A stretch of DNA of 64,000 nt from an uncultured Hyphomicrobiaceae bacterium (GTDB taxonomy: Bacteria; Pseudomonadota; Alphaproteobacteria; Rhizobiales; CAMYJA01), in assembly GCA_947258705.1 (NCBI GenBank), contig CAMYJA010000002.1, forward strand, positions 246,478 through 310,477. The letters are read 5' to 3'. Shown here in pieces: positions 47,953 to 57,466 of this stretch (positions are counted from its first letter, which is position 1; each line of letters begins with the position of its first letter). The position numbers and the translations under genes are program-made. Below the pieces are notes generated by a model. It was not told the DNA's origin and made no database searches. It saw only the letters and a list, made by a program, of their open reading frames with translations.

Positions 47953-48077
47953 TGAAAGTGTCTGCTGTCACACTGGGGATCAAGACGCTATGGCCTTCAA
48001 GCACTGAAACTGGTAGAGCGTCGCGTGTAAAGGGCAATTTCTGAGATTGCACACTGAATGTTGGAAGGCATTGGGCT

Positions 48078-48671
48078 TTGAAAAAACGTAAGGCATCAAT
48101 TTCTCGGGATACGGCCGAGACGAAAATCAGCGCCACCATCAATCTCGATGGCGACGGCAGCTATGACATTGAAACGGGTGTCGGTTTTCTCGACCACATG
48201 CTGGAGCAATTGTCGCGGCATTCCCTTATCGATATCACGCTCAAAGCCGATGGCGATCTGCACATCGACCAGCATCACACGGTTGAGGATTGCGGCATCG
48301 TTCTGGGGCAGGCGTTTAAGGAGGCGCTGGGGGACAAGGCCGGGATCGGCCGTTATGCCGATATCGGCCTGCCGATGGACGAAACGCTGACCCGGGTCGC
48401 GGTCGATGTCTCGGGGCGTCCTTTTCTCGTCTGGCGGGTTGCGTTCGACAAGCCGAAGGTCGGCGAGATGGATACGGAGCTTTTTCAGGAATGGTTCCAG
48501 GCATTCGCCCAGAATGCCGGGATCACCCTGCATGTTGAGAATGTGTACGGAATGAACAACCATCACATTGCCGAGACCTGTTATAAAGGACTTGCTTTGG
48601 CATTGCGCCGCGCCACTGAGCTGGATGCTCGGCAGGGCAAGCGTATTCCCTCAACCAAGGGTTCGTTATAA
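48078..48671 (+). CDS. hisB: Imidazoleglycerol-phosphate dehydratase
   Basis: HisB performs the sixth step of histidine synthesis. The 197-aa monofunctional enzyme has [32 protein letters not shown]-type metal site seen as [19 protein letters not shown], and [20 protein letters not shown]. The start is TTG at 48078 with KKRKA following. It begins the hisB-DUF2628-hisHAFE group. Confidence 0.96.
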   Translation: MKKRKASISRDTAETKISATINLDGDGSYDIETGVGFLDHMLEQLSRHSLIDITLKADGDLHIDQHHTVEDCGIVLGQAFKEALGDKAGIGRYADIGLPMDETLTRVAVDVSGRPFLVWRVAFDKPKVGEMDTELFQEWFQAFAQNAGITLHVENVYGMNNHHIAETCYKGLALALRRATELDARQGKRIPSTKGSL

Positions 48672-48752
48672 AGTGCCATCGATCAGGGCAGGCTTCGCGG
48701 GCCGCCATTTAGATATGTGTCGAAATGACATGGATCGGTTTTTTCTTCCGGG

Positions 48753-49187
48753 ATGGTTCGGGTGAAGATTTATACAGTTCATGAATTGGCCGGGGAGCGA
48801 ACCGACCTTGAGGAACGGGCAAAGAGGCTCGTCATGATCAAGGACGGGATTTCGTTCCTCGCCCTTGTCACCCCCATGATCTGGTGCCTGTGGCACAGGG
48901 CGTGGTGGGCGCTGCTCGGCTATTTCGCTGTCCTTTTCGCCATCACGGGAATCGGCATGCTTGCCGGGTTCGGCGACATCAAACTGGGCTTATTGACGAC
49001 ATTGCTCAATGTGGGCTTTGCGCTGGAGGCAAATAATATCAGGCGATGGATGCTGGAGAACGCGGGCGCCGTCATGGTCGGGGTAACCAGCGGCGGCAAT
49101 CTGGAAGAATGTGAATATCGCTTCTTTACCTCATGGCTGAAAACTGCAAAAGAAGAGCCGTCAGCGCCTTCCCTGCAGGGGGCGTGA
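48753..49187 (+). CDS. DUF2628 membrane protein in the his operon
   Basis: The 144-aa protein has KIYTVHELAGERTDLEERAKRLVMIKDG, then helices in FLALVTPMIWCLWHRAWWALLGYFAVLFAITGIGML, and a C-terminal LEANNIRRWMLENAG segment. This matches the DUF2628 pattern. It is regularly placed between hisB and hisH in Alphaproteobacteria; no biochemical role is known to me. Confidence 0.85.
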   Translation: MVRVKIYTVHELAGERTDLEERAKRLVMIKDGISFLALVTPMIWCLWHRAWWALLGYFAVLFAITGIGMLAGFGDIKLGLLTTLLNVGFALEANNIRRWMLENAGAVMVGVTSGGNLEECEYRFFTSWLKTAKEEPSAPSLQGA

Positions 49188-49229
49188 AATTTCTCATAAC
49201 CGGTCTTTCAAAATGCGATGCGTTAAATC

Positions 49230-49883
49230 ATGAGTGACGTCGTCATTATCGACTACGGGTCGGGAAATCTCCATTCCGCCCTGAAGGCTTTCGAGCGGGC
49301 GGACCGGGAGGCATCCCTGGGCCGCAAGATCGTGCTCAGTTCCGACCCTTCGGTGGTCGAGCGCGCCGGCCGCATCGTGCTTCCCGGCGTCGGGGCCTTT
49401 GCGGATTGCAAGAGGGGTCTCGAAGCGGTGCCCGGAATGTTGCCGGCACTTCATGCGGCGGTGCGCGAAAAGGGCGTTCCCTTTCTCGGCATATGCGTCG
49501 GCATGCAATTGATGGCCAGCCGCGGGCTCGAGCATGGCAGCTCAAAGGGCCTTGACTGGATCAAGGGCGAGGTCCGGGCGATCGAGCCTCGGGACAAATC
49601 GCTGAAAATTCCGCATATGGGCTGGAATACGCTCGATGTCGTCCGCGACCACCCCGTACTCGACGGCATCAATACCGGTGACGACGGTCTTCATGCCTAT
49701 TTCGTTCATTCCTATCATTTTGTCAGCAATGATCCCGGAAGCTGCATCGCCACAACCGATTATGGCGGCGCCGTTACCGCGATGGTGGGCGAGGACAACC
49801 TGGTCGGCACCCAGTTCCATCCTGAAAAAAGCCAGAAACTGGGGCTTCGTCTGATCACGAACTTTATGAACTGGCAGCCATGA
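49230..49883 (+). CDS. hisH: Imidazole glycerol phosphate synthase, glutaminase subunit
   Basis: HisH supplies ammonia to HisF. The 217-aa class I amidotransferase has [22 protein letters not shown], the nucleophile in [12 protein letters not shown], and the catalytic His-Glu in [17 protein letters not shown]. It lies one base before hisA. Confidence 0.97.
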   Translation: MSDVVIIDYGSGNLHSALKAFERADREASLGRKIVLSSDPSVVERAGRIVLPGVGAFADCKRGLEAVPGMLPALHAAVREKGVPFLGICVGMQLMASRGLEHGSSKGLDWIKGEVRAIEPRDKSLKIPHMGWNTLDVVRDHPVLDGINTGDDGLHAYFVHSYHFVSNDPGSCIATTDYGGAVTAMVGEDNLVGTQFHPEKSQKLGLRLITNFMNWQP

Positions 49884-49884
49884 C

Positions 49885-50628
49885 ATGATTTTATTTCCTG
49901 CAATCGACCTTAAAGACGGGCAATGCGTGCGCCTCAAGCTCGGCGAAATGGAAAGTGCGACCGTATTCAATGACGATCCGGCGCAGCAAGCCCGCGATTT
50001 CGAGGCGCAGGGATTTCGCTATCTCCATATCGTCGATCTTAATGGCGCGTTCGAGGGCGCTCCCGTCAATGGCGATGCGGTTTCGGCCATTCTCGACGCG
50101 GTTTCCATGCCGGTTCAACTCGGCGGCGGTATTCGCGATATCGAGACGATCGCGATGTGGCTCGAAAAAGGCGTTTCACGGGTCATTCTCGGGACAGTCG
50201 CCGTGCGCAATCCCGATCTCGTACGCGATGCGTGCAGCCGGTATCCGGGACGCGTGGCCGTGGGGATTGATGCGCGGAACGGCTATGTCGCGGTCGAGGG
50301 CTGGGGCGAGGTCAGCGAGGTGACGGCCATCGATCTGGCGCGGCGTTATGTGGATGCGGGCGTGGCGGCGATCATCTATACGGATATCGGCCGCGACGGG
50401 ATATTGACCGGATTGAATCTGCCCGCGACCGCCGAGATGGCGCGCGCCGTCGATATTCCGGTGATCGCTTCGGGCGGCCTGGCATCGATCGACGATATCC
50501 GGGAGCTCCTGAAGCCCGAATATGCCATGCTCGAAGGGGCGATCTCGGGACGGGCTCTCTATGACGGGCGGCTCGATGCTGGCGAGGCGCTGGCTCTTCT
50601 CGACGCCGCGTCCGGAAAGGTTGCGTAA
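49885..50628 (+). CDS. hisA: Phosphoribosylformimino-AICAR isomerase
   Basis: HisA is a TIM barrel with two half-barrels. Catalytic Asp residues lie in [15 protein letters not shown] and [30 protein letters not shown] and [13 protein letters not shown] mark the phosphate sites. 247 aa. It overlaps no neighbour but abuts hisF at its stop codon. Confidence 0.97.
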   Translation: MILFPAIDLKDGQCVRLKLGEMESATVFNDDPAQQARDFEAQGFRYLHIVDLNGAFEGAPVNGDAVSAILDAVSMPVQLGGGIRDIETIAMWLEKGVSRVILGTVAVRNPDLVRDACSRYPGRVAVGIDARNGYVAVEGWGEVSEVTAIDLARRYVDAGVAAIIYTDIGRDGILTGLNLPATAEMARAVDIPVIASGGLASIDDIRELLKPEYAMLEGAISGRALYDGRLDAGEALALLDAASGKVA

Positions 50629-50629
50629 C

Positions 50630-51406
50630 ATGCTCAAGGTTCGCGTCATACCCTGCCTCGATGTCAAGGACGGCCGGGTCGTGAAGGGGGTCAATTTCGT
50701 CGATCTCGTCGATGCCGGCGATCCGGTTGAGGCGGCCATGGCCTATGACGCGGCAGGGGCGGACGAGCTCTGTTTTCTCGACATCACCGCAAGCCATGAA
50801 AAACGCGACATCATTTTCGATGTGGTCAGCGCCACCGCTGAACACTGCTTCATGCCGCTTACGGTCGGCGGCGGCGTACGCACCGTCGAGGACATCCGGG
50901 CGCTGCTCGAAGCGGGCGCGGACAAGGTTTCGATCATGACGGCGGCCGTGAACAACCGGGACTTCGTGCGCGAGGCGGCGGAGAAGTTCGGTGCCCAGTG
51001 CATCGTCGTCGCCATCGACGCCAAGCGCGTCGAGGATGAGGGCGGTGCCGGTCATTGGGAGGTCTTCACTCATGGCGGCCGCACTCCCACAGGCATCGAC
51101 GCGGTCGAATACGCCAAGGAGGTCGTGGCGCTCGGCGCGGGTGAAATCCTTCTTACATCCATGGACCGGGACGGCACCCGGGACGGGTTTGATCTTGAGC
51201 TCACGCGTGCGATTGCCGATGCGGTTGCGGTTCCGGTCATTGCGAGCGGCGGCGTCGGCACGCTCGATCATCTCGTCGAAGGCGCCAGGGAAGGGGGCGC
51301 AAGCGCCGTTCTGGCGGCGTCCATTTTTCATTTCGGGGACTATTCTATCGAACAGGCCAAGCGCTATATGGACGAGCATGGCGTCGCGGTCAGGCTCGAT
51401 TATTGA
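50630..51406 (+). CDS. hisF: Imidazole glycerol phosphate synthase, cyclase subunit
   Basis: HisF closes the imidazole ring. ATG 50630 gives 258 aa starting [20 protein letters not shown] with the first catalytic Asp. The second is in [23 protein letters not shown] and [19 protein letters not shown] are conserved. A longer in-frame start inside hisA is rejected. Confidence 0.97.
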   Translation: MLKVRVIPCLDVKDGRVVKGVNFVDLVDAGDPVEAAMAYDAAGADELCFLDITASHEKRDIIFDVVSATAEHCFMPLTVGGGVRTVEDIRALLEAGADKVSIMTAAVNNRDFVREAAEKFGAQCIVVAIDAKRVEDEGGAGHWEVFTHGGRTPTGIDAVEYAKEVVALGAGEILLTSMDRDGTRDGFDLELTRAIADAVAVPVIASGGVGTLDHLVEGAREGGASAVLAASIFHFGDYSIEQAKRYMDEHGVAVRLDY

Positions 51407-51487
51407 GACGGATTTTCATCCCGGCATTCAAACCGCAAGGACCGGGACCGCTAAACGGACTATGATCGTCAAATCGGGAGTTTGACC

Positions 51488-51805
51488 ATGAATGATGATG
51501 TACTCAGCCGCCTCGCCGAAACCATTGCTCAGCGGCGTCATCAGGCGGCCGACAAATCCTACACGAAAACGCTGCTCGATAGCGGGCCCGAGGGATGCGC
51601 GAAAAAGCTTGGCGAAGAAGCGGCGGAAGTTATTATTGCCGGGGTAGGTCAGGATCAGGCAGCGCTCAAGTCGGAGGCGGCCGATCTCCTCTACCATCTG
51701 CTCGTTCTGCTCGAATCCCGCGATGTCGCGTTTGCGGAAGTGACGGCGGTTCTTGAAAAGCGCATGGGCGTTTCGGGGCTCGACGAAAAGGCGGGCCGTG
51801 GATAG
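51488..51805 (+). CDS. hisE: Phosphoribosyl-ATP pyrophosphatase
   Basis: HisE is a MazG-like all-alpha enzyme for the second step of histidine synthesis. The 105-aa protein has [29 protein letters not shown] and [19 protein letters not shown] with the acidic metal ligands. ATG 51488 is preferred to TTG 51482. It stands alone, without the HisI fusion seen in enterics. Confidence 0.95.
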   Translation: MNDDVLSRLAETIAQRRHQAADKSYTKTLLDSGPEGCAKKLGEEAAEVIIAGVGQDQAALKSEAADLLYHLLVLLESRDVAFAEVTAVLEKRMGVSGLDEKAGRG

Positions 51806-51828
51806 GGCTTCAACGGAGTTTTAGAAAC

Positions 51829-52812
51829 ATGTCTGTAGTCGATCTCGGCGGTGAGCGGCCTGAGCGTGGTGGCGGGACAGGCGGTTCGCTCTTCCAGCGT
51901 TTTAACCGGGACGAGTGGTCGCGGCTAAGGGCCGGCACGCCCATGACCCTCGACGAGCTCGACGTCAAGCAGCTTTCCGGTATCAACGAGCGGCTTTCGA
52001 TCAAGGAAGTCGAGGATATTTATCTGCCGCTGTCGCGCCTTCTCAATCTCCATGTCGCCGCCTCGCAGGAGCTGCATGCGGTTACATCCAGGTTCCTGGG
52101 AACCGAACAAAACAAAATGCCGTTCATTCTCGGGATTGCCGGCAGTGTCGCCGTCGGCAAGAGCACCACTGCGCGCGTTCTTCAGGCGCTGCTCGCCCGC
52201 TGGCCCAACCATCCGCGCGTCGGACTGGTTCCGACAGATGGATTTCTGCTGCCCAATCTCGAACTCGAAGCGCGCGGCCTTATGAAGCGCAAGGGATTCC
52301 CCGAAAGTTTCGATACGGCGCGCCTGATCAACTTCGTTGCCGACGTTAAAGCCGGGAAGCCGAGGGTCGAGGCGCCGGTCTACTCGCATTTTTTCTACGA
52401 TATCATGCCGGGTCAGAACATCATGGTCGATGCACCGGATATTTTGATCATCGAGGGATTGAACGTATTGCAGCGCGGCCGGGTCGTGAAGGACGGCCAG
52501 GCGGTGCCTTACGTCTCCGATTATTTCGATTTTTCCATCTATATCGATGCCGATGCGAAGATCATCGAACAATGGTACCTCGAGCGTTTCATGCGCCTGC
52601 GCGAGACAGCGTTCCGCGATCCGGCCGCCTATTTTCACCGCTATGCGAAATTGCGCGAGGACAAGGCGATGGAAAAAGCAACGTCGATCTGGCGGGAGAT
52701 CAATCTCGTTAATCTCGAAGAGAATATCTGCACGACCCGCGAACGGGCGGACCTCATTCTGCACAAGGCGGCCAATCACCGCGTCGACGCGACCTTGCTA
52801 CGCAAGCTCTGA
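51829..52812 (+). CDS. coaA: Pantothenate kinase (type I)
   Basis: CoaA phosphorylates pantothenate, the first step to coenzyme A. The 327-aa type I enzyme has the P-loop [68 protein letters not shown] and IEGLNVLQ. An N-terminal glycine-rich extension ([10 protein letters not shown]) precedes the usual [10 protein letters not shown]. It lies 24 bp after hisE. Confidence 0.96.
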   Translation: MSVVDLGGERPERGGGTGGSLFQRFNRDEWSRLRAGTPMTLDELDVKQLSGINERLSIKEVEDIYLPLSRLLNLHVAASQELHAVTSRFLGTEQNKMPFILGIAGSVAVGKSTTARVLQALLARWPNHPRVGLVPTDGFLLPNLELEARGLMKRKGFPESFDTARLINFVADVKAGKPRVEAPVYSHFFYDIMPGQNIMVDAPDILIIEGLNVLQRGRVVKDGQAVPYVSDYFDFSIYIDADAKIIEQWYLERFMRLRETAFRDPAAYFHRYAKLREDKAMEKATSIWREINLVNLEENICTTRERADLILHKAANHRVDATLLRKL

Positions 52813-53479
52813 AGAGGGCGCTTCCTTTATTTTACCTCACGGCCAATTCCGCATTTTATTGAGTGACGCCGACTGGAACGCGTTCGACCTATATGACTAT
52901 GCCGCTGCCATCGTCATGGTCTCACGCTACCCCAGCGGCGGGCGGTGTCCTCGCTGGTGTTGAGTTGATCTCTGTTTTGCCTCACGTGCTATTCACCGCT
53001 TCGCGGCGGCACTCCGGCGGGGCGGGCCTAAGGCCCGGTATTGCCTACCGAGGCTTTAGTAGTCTTATCCGATTTATTTATGCGGCGCGGTTGATGCTTC
53101 TTGAGAGGCGGGACTGCCTCATCTTCCGATCTCTTTTCTGCGATCAGTTTGTCCGTGCAATTATATTCAACCTCATGGTGAGGAGGCGTAGTCACTTAGT
53201 GACAAACGCCGTCTCGAACCATGAGCGACCAATGAGCTGACTACGTTCGCTGCTCCATCCTTCGAGACGCTCGCCCGCCACTCAGTGGCTGGCTCGCCCT
53301 CAGGATGAGGCCGGGTTTGTGCTTCCTATTTGTACTGATCAGGGCTGATCTTGTTTCCCCGATCAGCTTGTCCTTGCTTACAGACATCAGGTGTCTGTTC
53401 CGCCGGGCTGATCTTGTTTCCCCGATCAGCTTGTCCTTGCTCACAGACATCAGGTGTCTGTTCCGCCGGGCTGATCTTG
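52813..53479. other. Gene-free, repeat-rich interval
   Basis: Between coaA and the AT-hook gene there is no supported gene. The frames present encode low-quality, arginine/serine-rich sequence. It contains copy 2 of the dispersed repeat (53170-53310) and a 63-bp tandem repeat (53344-53483). A degraded relative of the tandem unit (CGATCAGTTTGTCC, about 53140) lies left of the dispersed repeat, as if the latter had inserted into the array. Confidence 0.6.
53170..53310. repeat. Dispersed intergenic repeat, copy 2
   Basis: The element begins ACCTCATGGTGAGGAGGCG and ends CCCTCAGGATGAGG with CGTCTCGAA and CCATCCTTCGAGACG inside, matching 34276-34402. It adds an internal palindrome GTCACTTAGTGAC (53192-53204) and a GCCACTCAGTGGC one (53276-53288). 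Confidence 0.75.
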
Positions 53480-53483
53480 TCAG
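53344..53483. repeat. 63-bp tandem repeat, 2.2 copies
   Basis: Unit starts are 53344, 53407 and 53470 (partial); the two full copies differ at one base. Each unit has two hairpins: CTGATC/GATCAG and ACAGACA/TGTCTGT. The third, partial unit contains the stop codon of the AT-hook gene. The period is 21 codons, but no start or conserved protein supports translation. There are no spacers, so it is not a CRISPR array. Confidence 0.9.
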
Positions 53484-54220
53484 CGCTTGTTTCTTGCCGG
53501 CTTGGAGATTTCTTTCTGGCTTCGCAACATTGTCAGCATCATATCGGTGAGCATGGCCTGGTGGCGCAGCATGTTTGCAATCGGTGAGAATTTGACAGCC
53601 GATTCATAAATCTGGATTTGCTTCTCCACCGTACTGGAAATGATGTTTTCAATGTCCATGTCGGGCATTTGCGCGCTGAAAATATTGCCATTGGTGTAAT
53701 CCGTGAAATCACCGAAGGGATTGGCGAACAGGCTGGCTGCTGCGGCTTCGGCATCGGCGGCGGCGCGCTTGCCCGGCGCCATGCGTGTATTAACGGTCTT
53801 TTTGGCGCGCGATTTCTTAGGGGCCGACCGGCTCGCTGCGGCGGTTCTTGTGGTCACCCGGGGTTTTGCCCGGGCCTTCGCCGGCGCCTTTTTCCTGGTG
53901 CCGCGACTTGCGGGTTTGGCCTTGCGTGTTGCGACTTTCTTGCGCGCGCTCGCACGAGCGGGCTTTTTGCGCGCGGCCGGGGCTTTTTTCTTCGTCCCGG
54001 TTTTTCGAGCCGCACCGGTTCTCGATCGCCCCGGGCTCGCGGCTTTCAATTTTTCGCGAAGGCGGCGGATTGCCGACGGATCCTCGATGCCGGCGGTCTT
54101 GATTGCCGTCGTCGGTTTCATGGAGGGATCTTTTGCGATCAGCGCCTTGATTTTCTTGAGAAGTTTTTCGTCGTCAATACCGGACCCCTTGGGCCGGCCG
54201 CGCGTTGATTTGGTTGCCAT
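53480..54220 (-). CDS. AT-hook / histone-H1-like basic protein with phasin-like tail
   Basis: The 246-aa protein has three parts. The N-terminus (residues 1-60) carries an AT-hook-like RGRPKGSG and a helical segment. The middle (about 65-155) is a very basic Lys/Ala/Arg/Pro tract like histone H1 tails (KKKAPAARKKPARAS). The C-terminus (about 165-246) is an amphipathic helix, IENIISSTVEKQIQIYESAVKFSPIANMLRHQAMLTDMMLTMLRSQ. It is probably DNA-binding and nucleoid-associated, but the tail resembles nothing that I can name and may bind lipid, polymer or partners. Confidence 0.75.
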   Translation of the reverse strand: MATKSTRGRPKGSGIDDEKLLKKIKALIAKDPSMKPTTAIKTAGIEDPSAIRRLREKLKAASPGRSRTGAARKTGTKKKAPAARKKPARASARKKVATRKAKPASRGTRKKAPAKARAKPRVTTRTAAASRSAPKKSRAKKTVNTRMAPGKRAAADAEAAAASLFANPFGDFTDYTNGNIFSAQMPDMDIENIISSTVEKQIQIYESAVKFSPIANMLRHQAMLTDMMLTMLRSQKEISKPARNKR

Positions 54221-54243
54221 GTTTTTTCTCCGGGGATGGGTGT

Positions 54244-54278
54244 CTCGACCGCGAGGCCTCGACCTCGAGGTCTCGACC
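54244..54278. repeat. Three CTCGACC repeats upstream of the AT-hook gene
   Basis: CTCGACC occurs at 54244, 54258 and 54272, 14 bp apart, separated by GCGAGGC and TCGAGGT. It lies 24 bp before the start codon of the minus-strand gene and could be an operator. Confidence 0.6.
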
Positions 54279-54479
54279 TTTGTGAATAATGCCGATTCTC
54301 CCGATCTGGTTCCAGCGGAAACGGTCTCATGGCCGCGTCATTGTGACTCACAATTGGGCGTATGCTGCCGATTTCACGGTCCGCGGACGGTTTTAATCTC
54401 CGCTGTGGCAAAATTGTATCAGACTTTTTACATCTCGGGGGAGAAAAAAACCGATCGGCAAACCGACCGACATGCCGGC

Positions 54480-55475
54480 CTAGCCGATACCCTCCCCGGC
54501 GGCGAGGGCCGCCAATGTTGCTTCCGGCCGGGCGCCCATGTGCGAAATGATTTCAGCTGCCGCGAGGGAGGCAAGGCGGCCGCAAGTGTCGAGTGGTTTG
54601 TCGTTGGCGTATCCGTGGAGAAAACCCGCGGCGAAAAGATCGCCCGCGCCTGTCGTGTCGACCACCTTCGCGACCGGATAAGCATCGACGGCAATCTTCT
54701 CGTCGCCCGCCAAGATCAGCGATCCGGCAGCGCCCCTGGTGATGACCGCCAGCCGGCAATCGTTGTCGACACGGCCACAGGCATCATCGAAACTTCCTGT
54801 CTCGTACAGGCTGCATATTTCCTCCTCATTGGCGAAGAGGAGGTCGACGCCGTTCCTGATGAGGTCGAGAAATTCATCGCGGTGACGGTCGACGCAAAAG
54901 GCGTCCGACAGGCTCAATGCGACCTGCCTTCCGGCGGCGGCGGCTATTTTCGAGGCTTGATGAAAGGCCGCCTTGGCTTCGGGCCGGTCAAATAGATATC
55001 CCTCAAGATAGGTGATCTTCGCGGCCTGGATGACGGCGGGGTCGATGGCGCCATGATCGAGTTCGGGGCTGACGCCGAGATAAGTGTTCATTGTGCGCTC
55101 GCCATCGGGGGTTACAAGCACCAGGGACCTGGCTGTGGGCAGACCGCCGTTTGCGCGCTCGGTCCGGTAGGTCACGCCTATGGCGCCGAGATCATGTGAA
55201 AATATGCGGCCGAATTCGTCGTCGCTTACCTTGCCGATAAAGGCTGTGTCGCCGCCGAAGGAGGCAATGCCTGCGCATGTGTTGGCTGCGGAGCCCCCCG
55301 AGACTTCAATGGCCGTGCCCATGGCGTTGTAAAGCTTGTCGATTTCATCGGCTTCGATTAGCTGCATGTGTCCTTTCGACAAGTCGTGGCTGTCGAGAAA
55401 AGCGTCGTCGCAACGGCCTATGATGTCGACAATGGCATTGCCTATGCCGACAGTATCGAAACTTGCTTCGGACAT
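54480..55475 (-). CDS. PfkB-family (adenosine kinase-like) sugar kinase
   Basis: The 331-aa ribokinase-fold protein has VGIGNAIVDIIG at the start, the glycine-rich EVSGGSAANTCAGIASFGGDTAFIGKV, and the C-terminal DTTGAGDLFAAGFLHG with the catalytic Asp. The pattern is closest to the adenosine kinase subgroup common in Alphaproteobacteria, but the substrate is not proved. It is the last gene of the leftward run with siroheme synthase. Confidence 0.85.
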   Translation of the reverse strand: MSEASFDTVGIGNAIVDIIGRCDDAFLDSHDLSKGHMQLIEADEIDKLYNAMGTAIEVSGGSAANTCAGIASFGGDTAFIGKVSDDEFGRIFSHDLGAIGVTYRTERANGGLPTARSLVLVTPDGERTMNTYLGVSPELDHGAIDPAVIQAAKITYLEGYLFDRPEAKAAFHQASKIAAAAGRQVALSLSDAFCVDRHRDEFLDLIRNGVDLLFANEEEICSLYETGSFDDACGRVDNDCRLAVITRGAAGSLILAGDEKIAVDAYPVAKVVDTTGAGDLFAAGFLHGYANDKPLDTCGRLASLAAAEIISHMGARPEATLAALAAGEGIG

Positions 55476-55517
55476 GGTCGATTTATCTCCCCGGTCTAAA
55501 TCTGGTGATTATTCGGT

Positions 55518-56963
55518 TTACGGACGGATTGTTTCCTTGGAATGGGTCTTGGCGATGGTGCGCTCGCGCTTTTCTGGCCGGTACCAGTTCAGCTTGTCTC
55601 TCAGCGATACGACGGTGCCGATGATGATCATGGCGGGCCCGGCCAACTCCGTGGCCGCGACCTTTTTGGCGAGATCAGAGAGAGCGCCGGCAACGACATG
55701 CTGATCGCTGCGCGTGCCTTTGAATACAGCCGCCGCCGGCAGATCCGGGTCGGCGCCGCGGCGGATGAATTCGCCGAGGAGTTCGGGCAGGTGCGTGAGC
55801 CCCATATAGATGCAGACGGTCTGGGAAGGCTGAACCAGCGTTTCCCAGTCGAGATCGAAGCGGCCGTCCTTGCCGTGGCCGGTAACGAAGATACAGGCCT
55901 GCGCATGTTCGCGATGGGTCAGCGGGATGCCCGCATATGAGGCGCAGCCGGATGCGGCGGTGACGCCGGGGACAACCTGAAACCTGATGCCTTCATCGGC
56001 GAGCTTCTCGATCTCCTCGCCGCCGCGGCCGAAGATGAAGGGATCGCCGCCCTTGAGCCTCAGGACGCGCTTGCCGTCGCGGGCGTGCTTGACCAGCCAT
56101 TCGCTGATCTCTTCCTGGGGAACGCTATGTTCCTTCGGCAGCTTGCCGACATAGACCCGTTCTGCGTCGCGCCGGACGAGGTTGAGAATTCCGTCGCCGA
56201 CCAGGCGGTCATAAAGAACGATGTCGGCGCGCTGCATCAGCCTCAGGGCGCGGAATGTGAGAAGGTCGGGATCGCCGGGGCCGGCGCCAACCAGATAGAC
56301 TTCGCCGGCGCCGTGCCTGGGCGTCCCTTCCGCATAGGCCGCGAGCTCCAGGTTCATCTCCTCGACCGCGTCTTTTTCATGTCCCTTGAGAACATGATCG
56401 AAGACGGCGCCATCCATAACCTGCTCCCAGAAGCGCCGCCTGAGGGCGCCATCCTTGATGCGGTCCATCACCTCCGTGCGGTAACGGCCGAGGAAATCGG
56501 CAAACTGGCCATAGGCGGCGGGCAGCATGGTTTCCAGACGGGCCTTGATCATGCGGCCGAGAATGGGAGAGGTCCCGGCGGTCGAAATGCCGACAACGAG
56601 GGGGGCGCGATCCAGGATCGAGGGGGTTATGAAATCGCAGAGAGCGGGATTGTCGGCGACATTGATCGGTACCGAGGCAGCTCTTGCCAGGCCGTGGACG
56701 TGCTCGATCACGGCCTCGTCCTCGGATGTCGAATAGGCGAGGACCGCGTCCTTGAAATGCTCAGCTGAAAGCGGCTCGGTGGCATGCTCGAATTTTTCAT
56801 CCAGCTTGAGTTTGTCGAATTCATCGCTCAGCTCGTCCGCGAACAGCAATACATTCGCGCCCGCGCGCAATGCCATATCCGTTCGGCGCGCGCCCAGAGT
56901 TTCGCCACCGACGATGATGATCGGCTTGTTTTTGACGTCGAAAAAAATCGGCAGATGGTCCAT
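55518..56963 (-). CDS. cysG: Siroheme synthase (trifunctional CysG)
   Basis: The 481-aa fusion has an N-terminal precorrin-2 dehydrogenase/ferrochelatase part (residues about 1-205: IIIVGGETLGARRTDMAL, PLVVGISTAGTSPILGRMIKARLE) and a C-terminal uroporphyrinogen-III methyltransferase (VYLVGAGPGDPDLLTFRALR, LKGGDPFIFGRGGEE, GVTAASGCASYAGIPLTHR). Together they turn uroporphyrinogen III into siroheme, the cofactor of DsrAB. It is a close neighbour of dsrA, so siroheme supply for sulfite reductase is the obvious role; assimilatory sulfite reductase would also use it. Confidence 0.96.
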   Translation of the reverse strand: MDHLPIFFDVKNKPIIIVGGETLGARRTDMALRAGANVLLFADELSDEFDKLKLDEKFEHATEPLSAEHFKDAVLAYSTSEDEAVIEHVHGLARAASVPINVADNPALCDFITPSILDRAPLVVGISTAGTSPILGRMIKARLETMLPAAYGQFADFLGRYRTEVMDRIKDGALRRRFWEQVMDGAVFDHVLKGHEKDAVEEMNLELAAYAEGTPRHGAGEVYLVGAGPGDPDLLTFRALRLMQRADIVLYDRLVGDGILNLVRRDAERVYVGKLPKEHSVPQEEISEWLVKHARDGKRVLRLKGGDPFIFGRGGEEIEKLADEGIRFQVVPGVTAASGCASYAGIPLTHREHAQACIFVTGHGKDGRFDLDWETLVQPSQTVCIYMGLTHLPELLGEFIRRGADPDLPAAAVFKGTRSDQHVVAGALSDLAKKVAATELAGPAMIIIGTVVSLRDKLNWYRPEKRERTIAKTHSKETIRP

Positions 56964-57002
56964 AAATATTTCCGGTCGCTTCTTGGGACTTTCTAGGCCC
57001 GA

Positions 57003-57218
57003 TTAATCTTCAATGTGCGCGTTTGCCCATTCGGTCATGCACTCGGACCAGTTTTTGGCGGTTGCGGGATCGAGGTCGAGCTGGGTGATGCGCGTGCCCT
57101 CCCTGATGGTGACGCGCATCAAATGCATGCCGCTTTCAAACGCGAGATCCTCGAGCTTGATCATTTTGTTGTAGGGCGCGTCGAGAACCTTCAGTTCGGT
57201 TTTTTCTCCGTCACTCAT
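57003..57218 (-). CDS. Small conserved-looking protein (71 aa), unknown
   Basis: The acidic protein has EKTELKVLDAPYNKMIKLEDLAFESGMHLMRVTIREGTRITQLDLDPATAKNWSECM-like content, that is a probable beta-rich core followed by a helix ending EWANAHIED. It has one cysteine. It starts inside the end of the 74-aa gene (ATGA overlap, 57215-57218) and lies 40 bp before cysG. I do not recognise the family. Its position ties it to siroheme/sulfur metabolism. Confidence 0.75.
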   Translation of the reverse strand: MSDGEKTELKVLDAPYNKMIKLEDLAFESGMHLMRVTIREGTRITQLDLDPATAKNWSECMTEWANAHIED

Positions 57219-57439
57219 TTTTTCTCTCCGCCGCCGCGCTTGGCTTCCTCGCCGGCCCAGTAAAATGCGGTTTCAAGCCTGATCTCCCAATTACGGCGGG
57301 GCGTATCCTGAAAGTCCGGTTTGATATCGAACTCGAGGAACATTTCCCCGTCGCGCGCCGCCTGGCGCACAAGCTCCTCCAGCTCCTTGAAGGACTGGAC
57401 GTGCGGGTTGCGGATGACCAATTCACTTACCTGAACCAT
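57215..57439 (-). CDS. Small conserved-looking protein (74 aa), unknown
   Basis: Residues 1-35 are helix-forming (HVQSFKELEELVRQAAR), then a strand FLEFDIKPDF and RRNWEIRLETAFYWAGEEA, ending in a GGGEKK tail. No cysteine or metal motif is seen. It overlaps the 71-aa gene by 4 bp, so the pair is translationally coupled, and it follows the TauD-like gene by 27 bp. No family assigned. Confidence 0.75.
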   Translation of the reverse strand: MVQVSELVIRNPHVQSFKELEELVRQAARDGEMFLEFDIKPDFQDTPRRNWEIRLETAFYWAGEEAKRGGGEKK

Positions 57440-57466
57440 TTTCTTCCCTTTTCGATGTTCGTGCTT

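Noticed and set aside
53344-53483. Possible CRISPR array
   Set aside because: The 63-bp units are tandem with no unique spacers, and no cas gene is near.
53305-53550. 81-aa plus-strand frame with two identical 21-residue repeats
   Set aside because: It arises from the 63-bp tandem repeat, lacks a ribosome site, and overlaps the end of the minus-strand gene.
53703-54995. 430-codon plus-strand frame over the AT-hook gene and PfkB gene
   Set aside because: It spans two real minus-strand genes and the gap between them; composition follows the reverse complement of their Lys/Ala codons.
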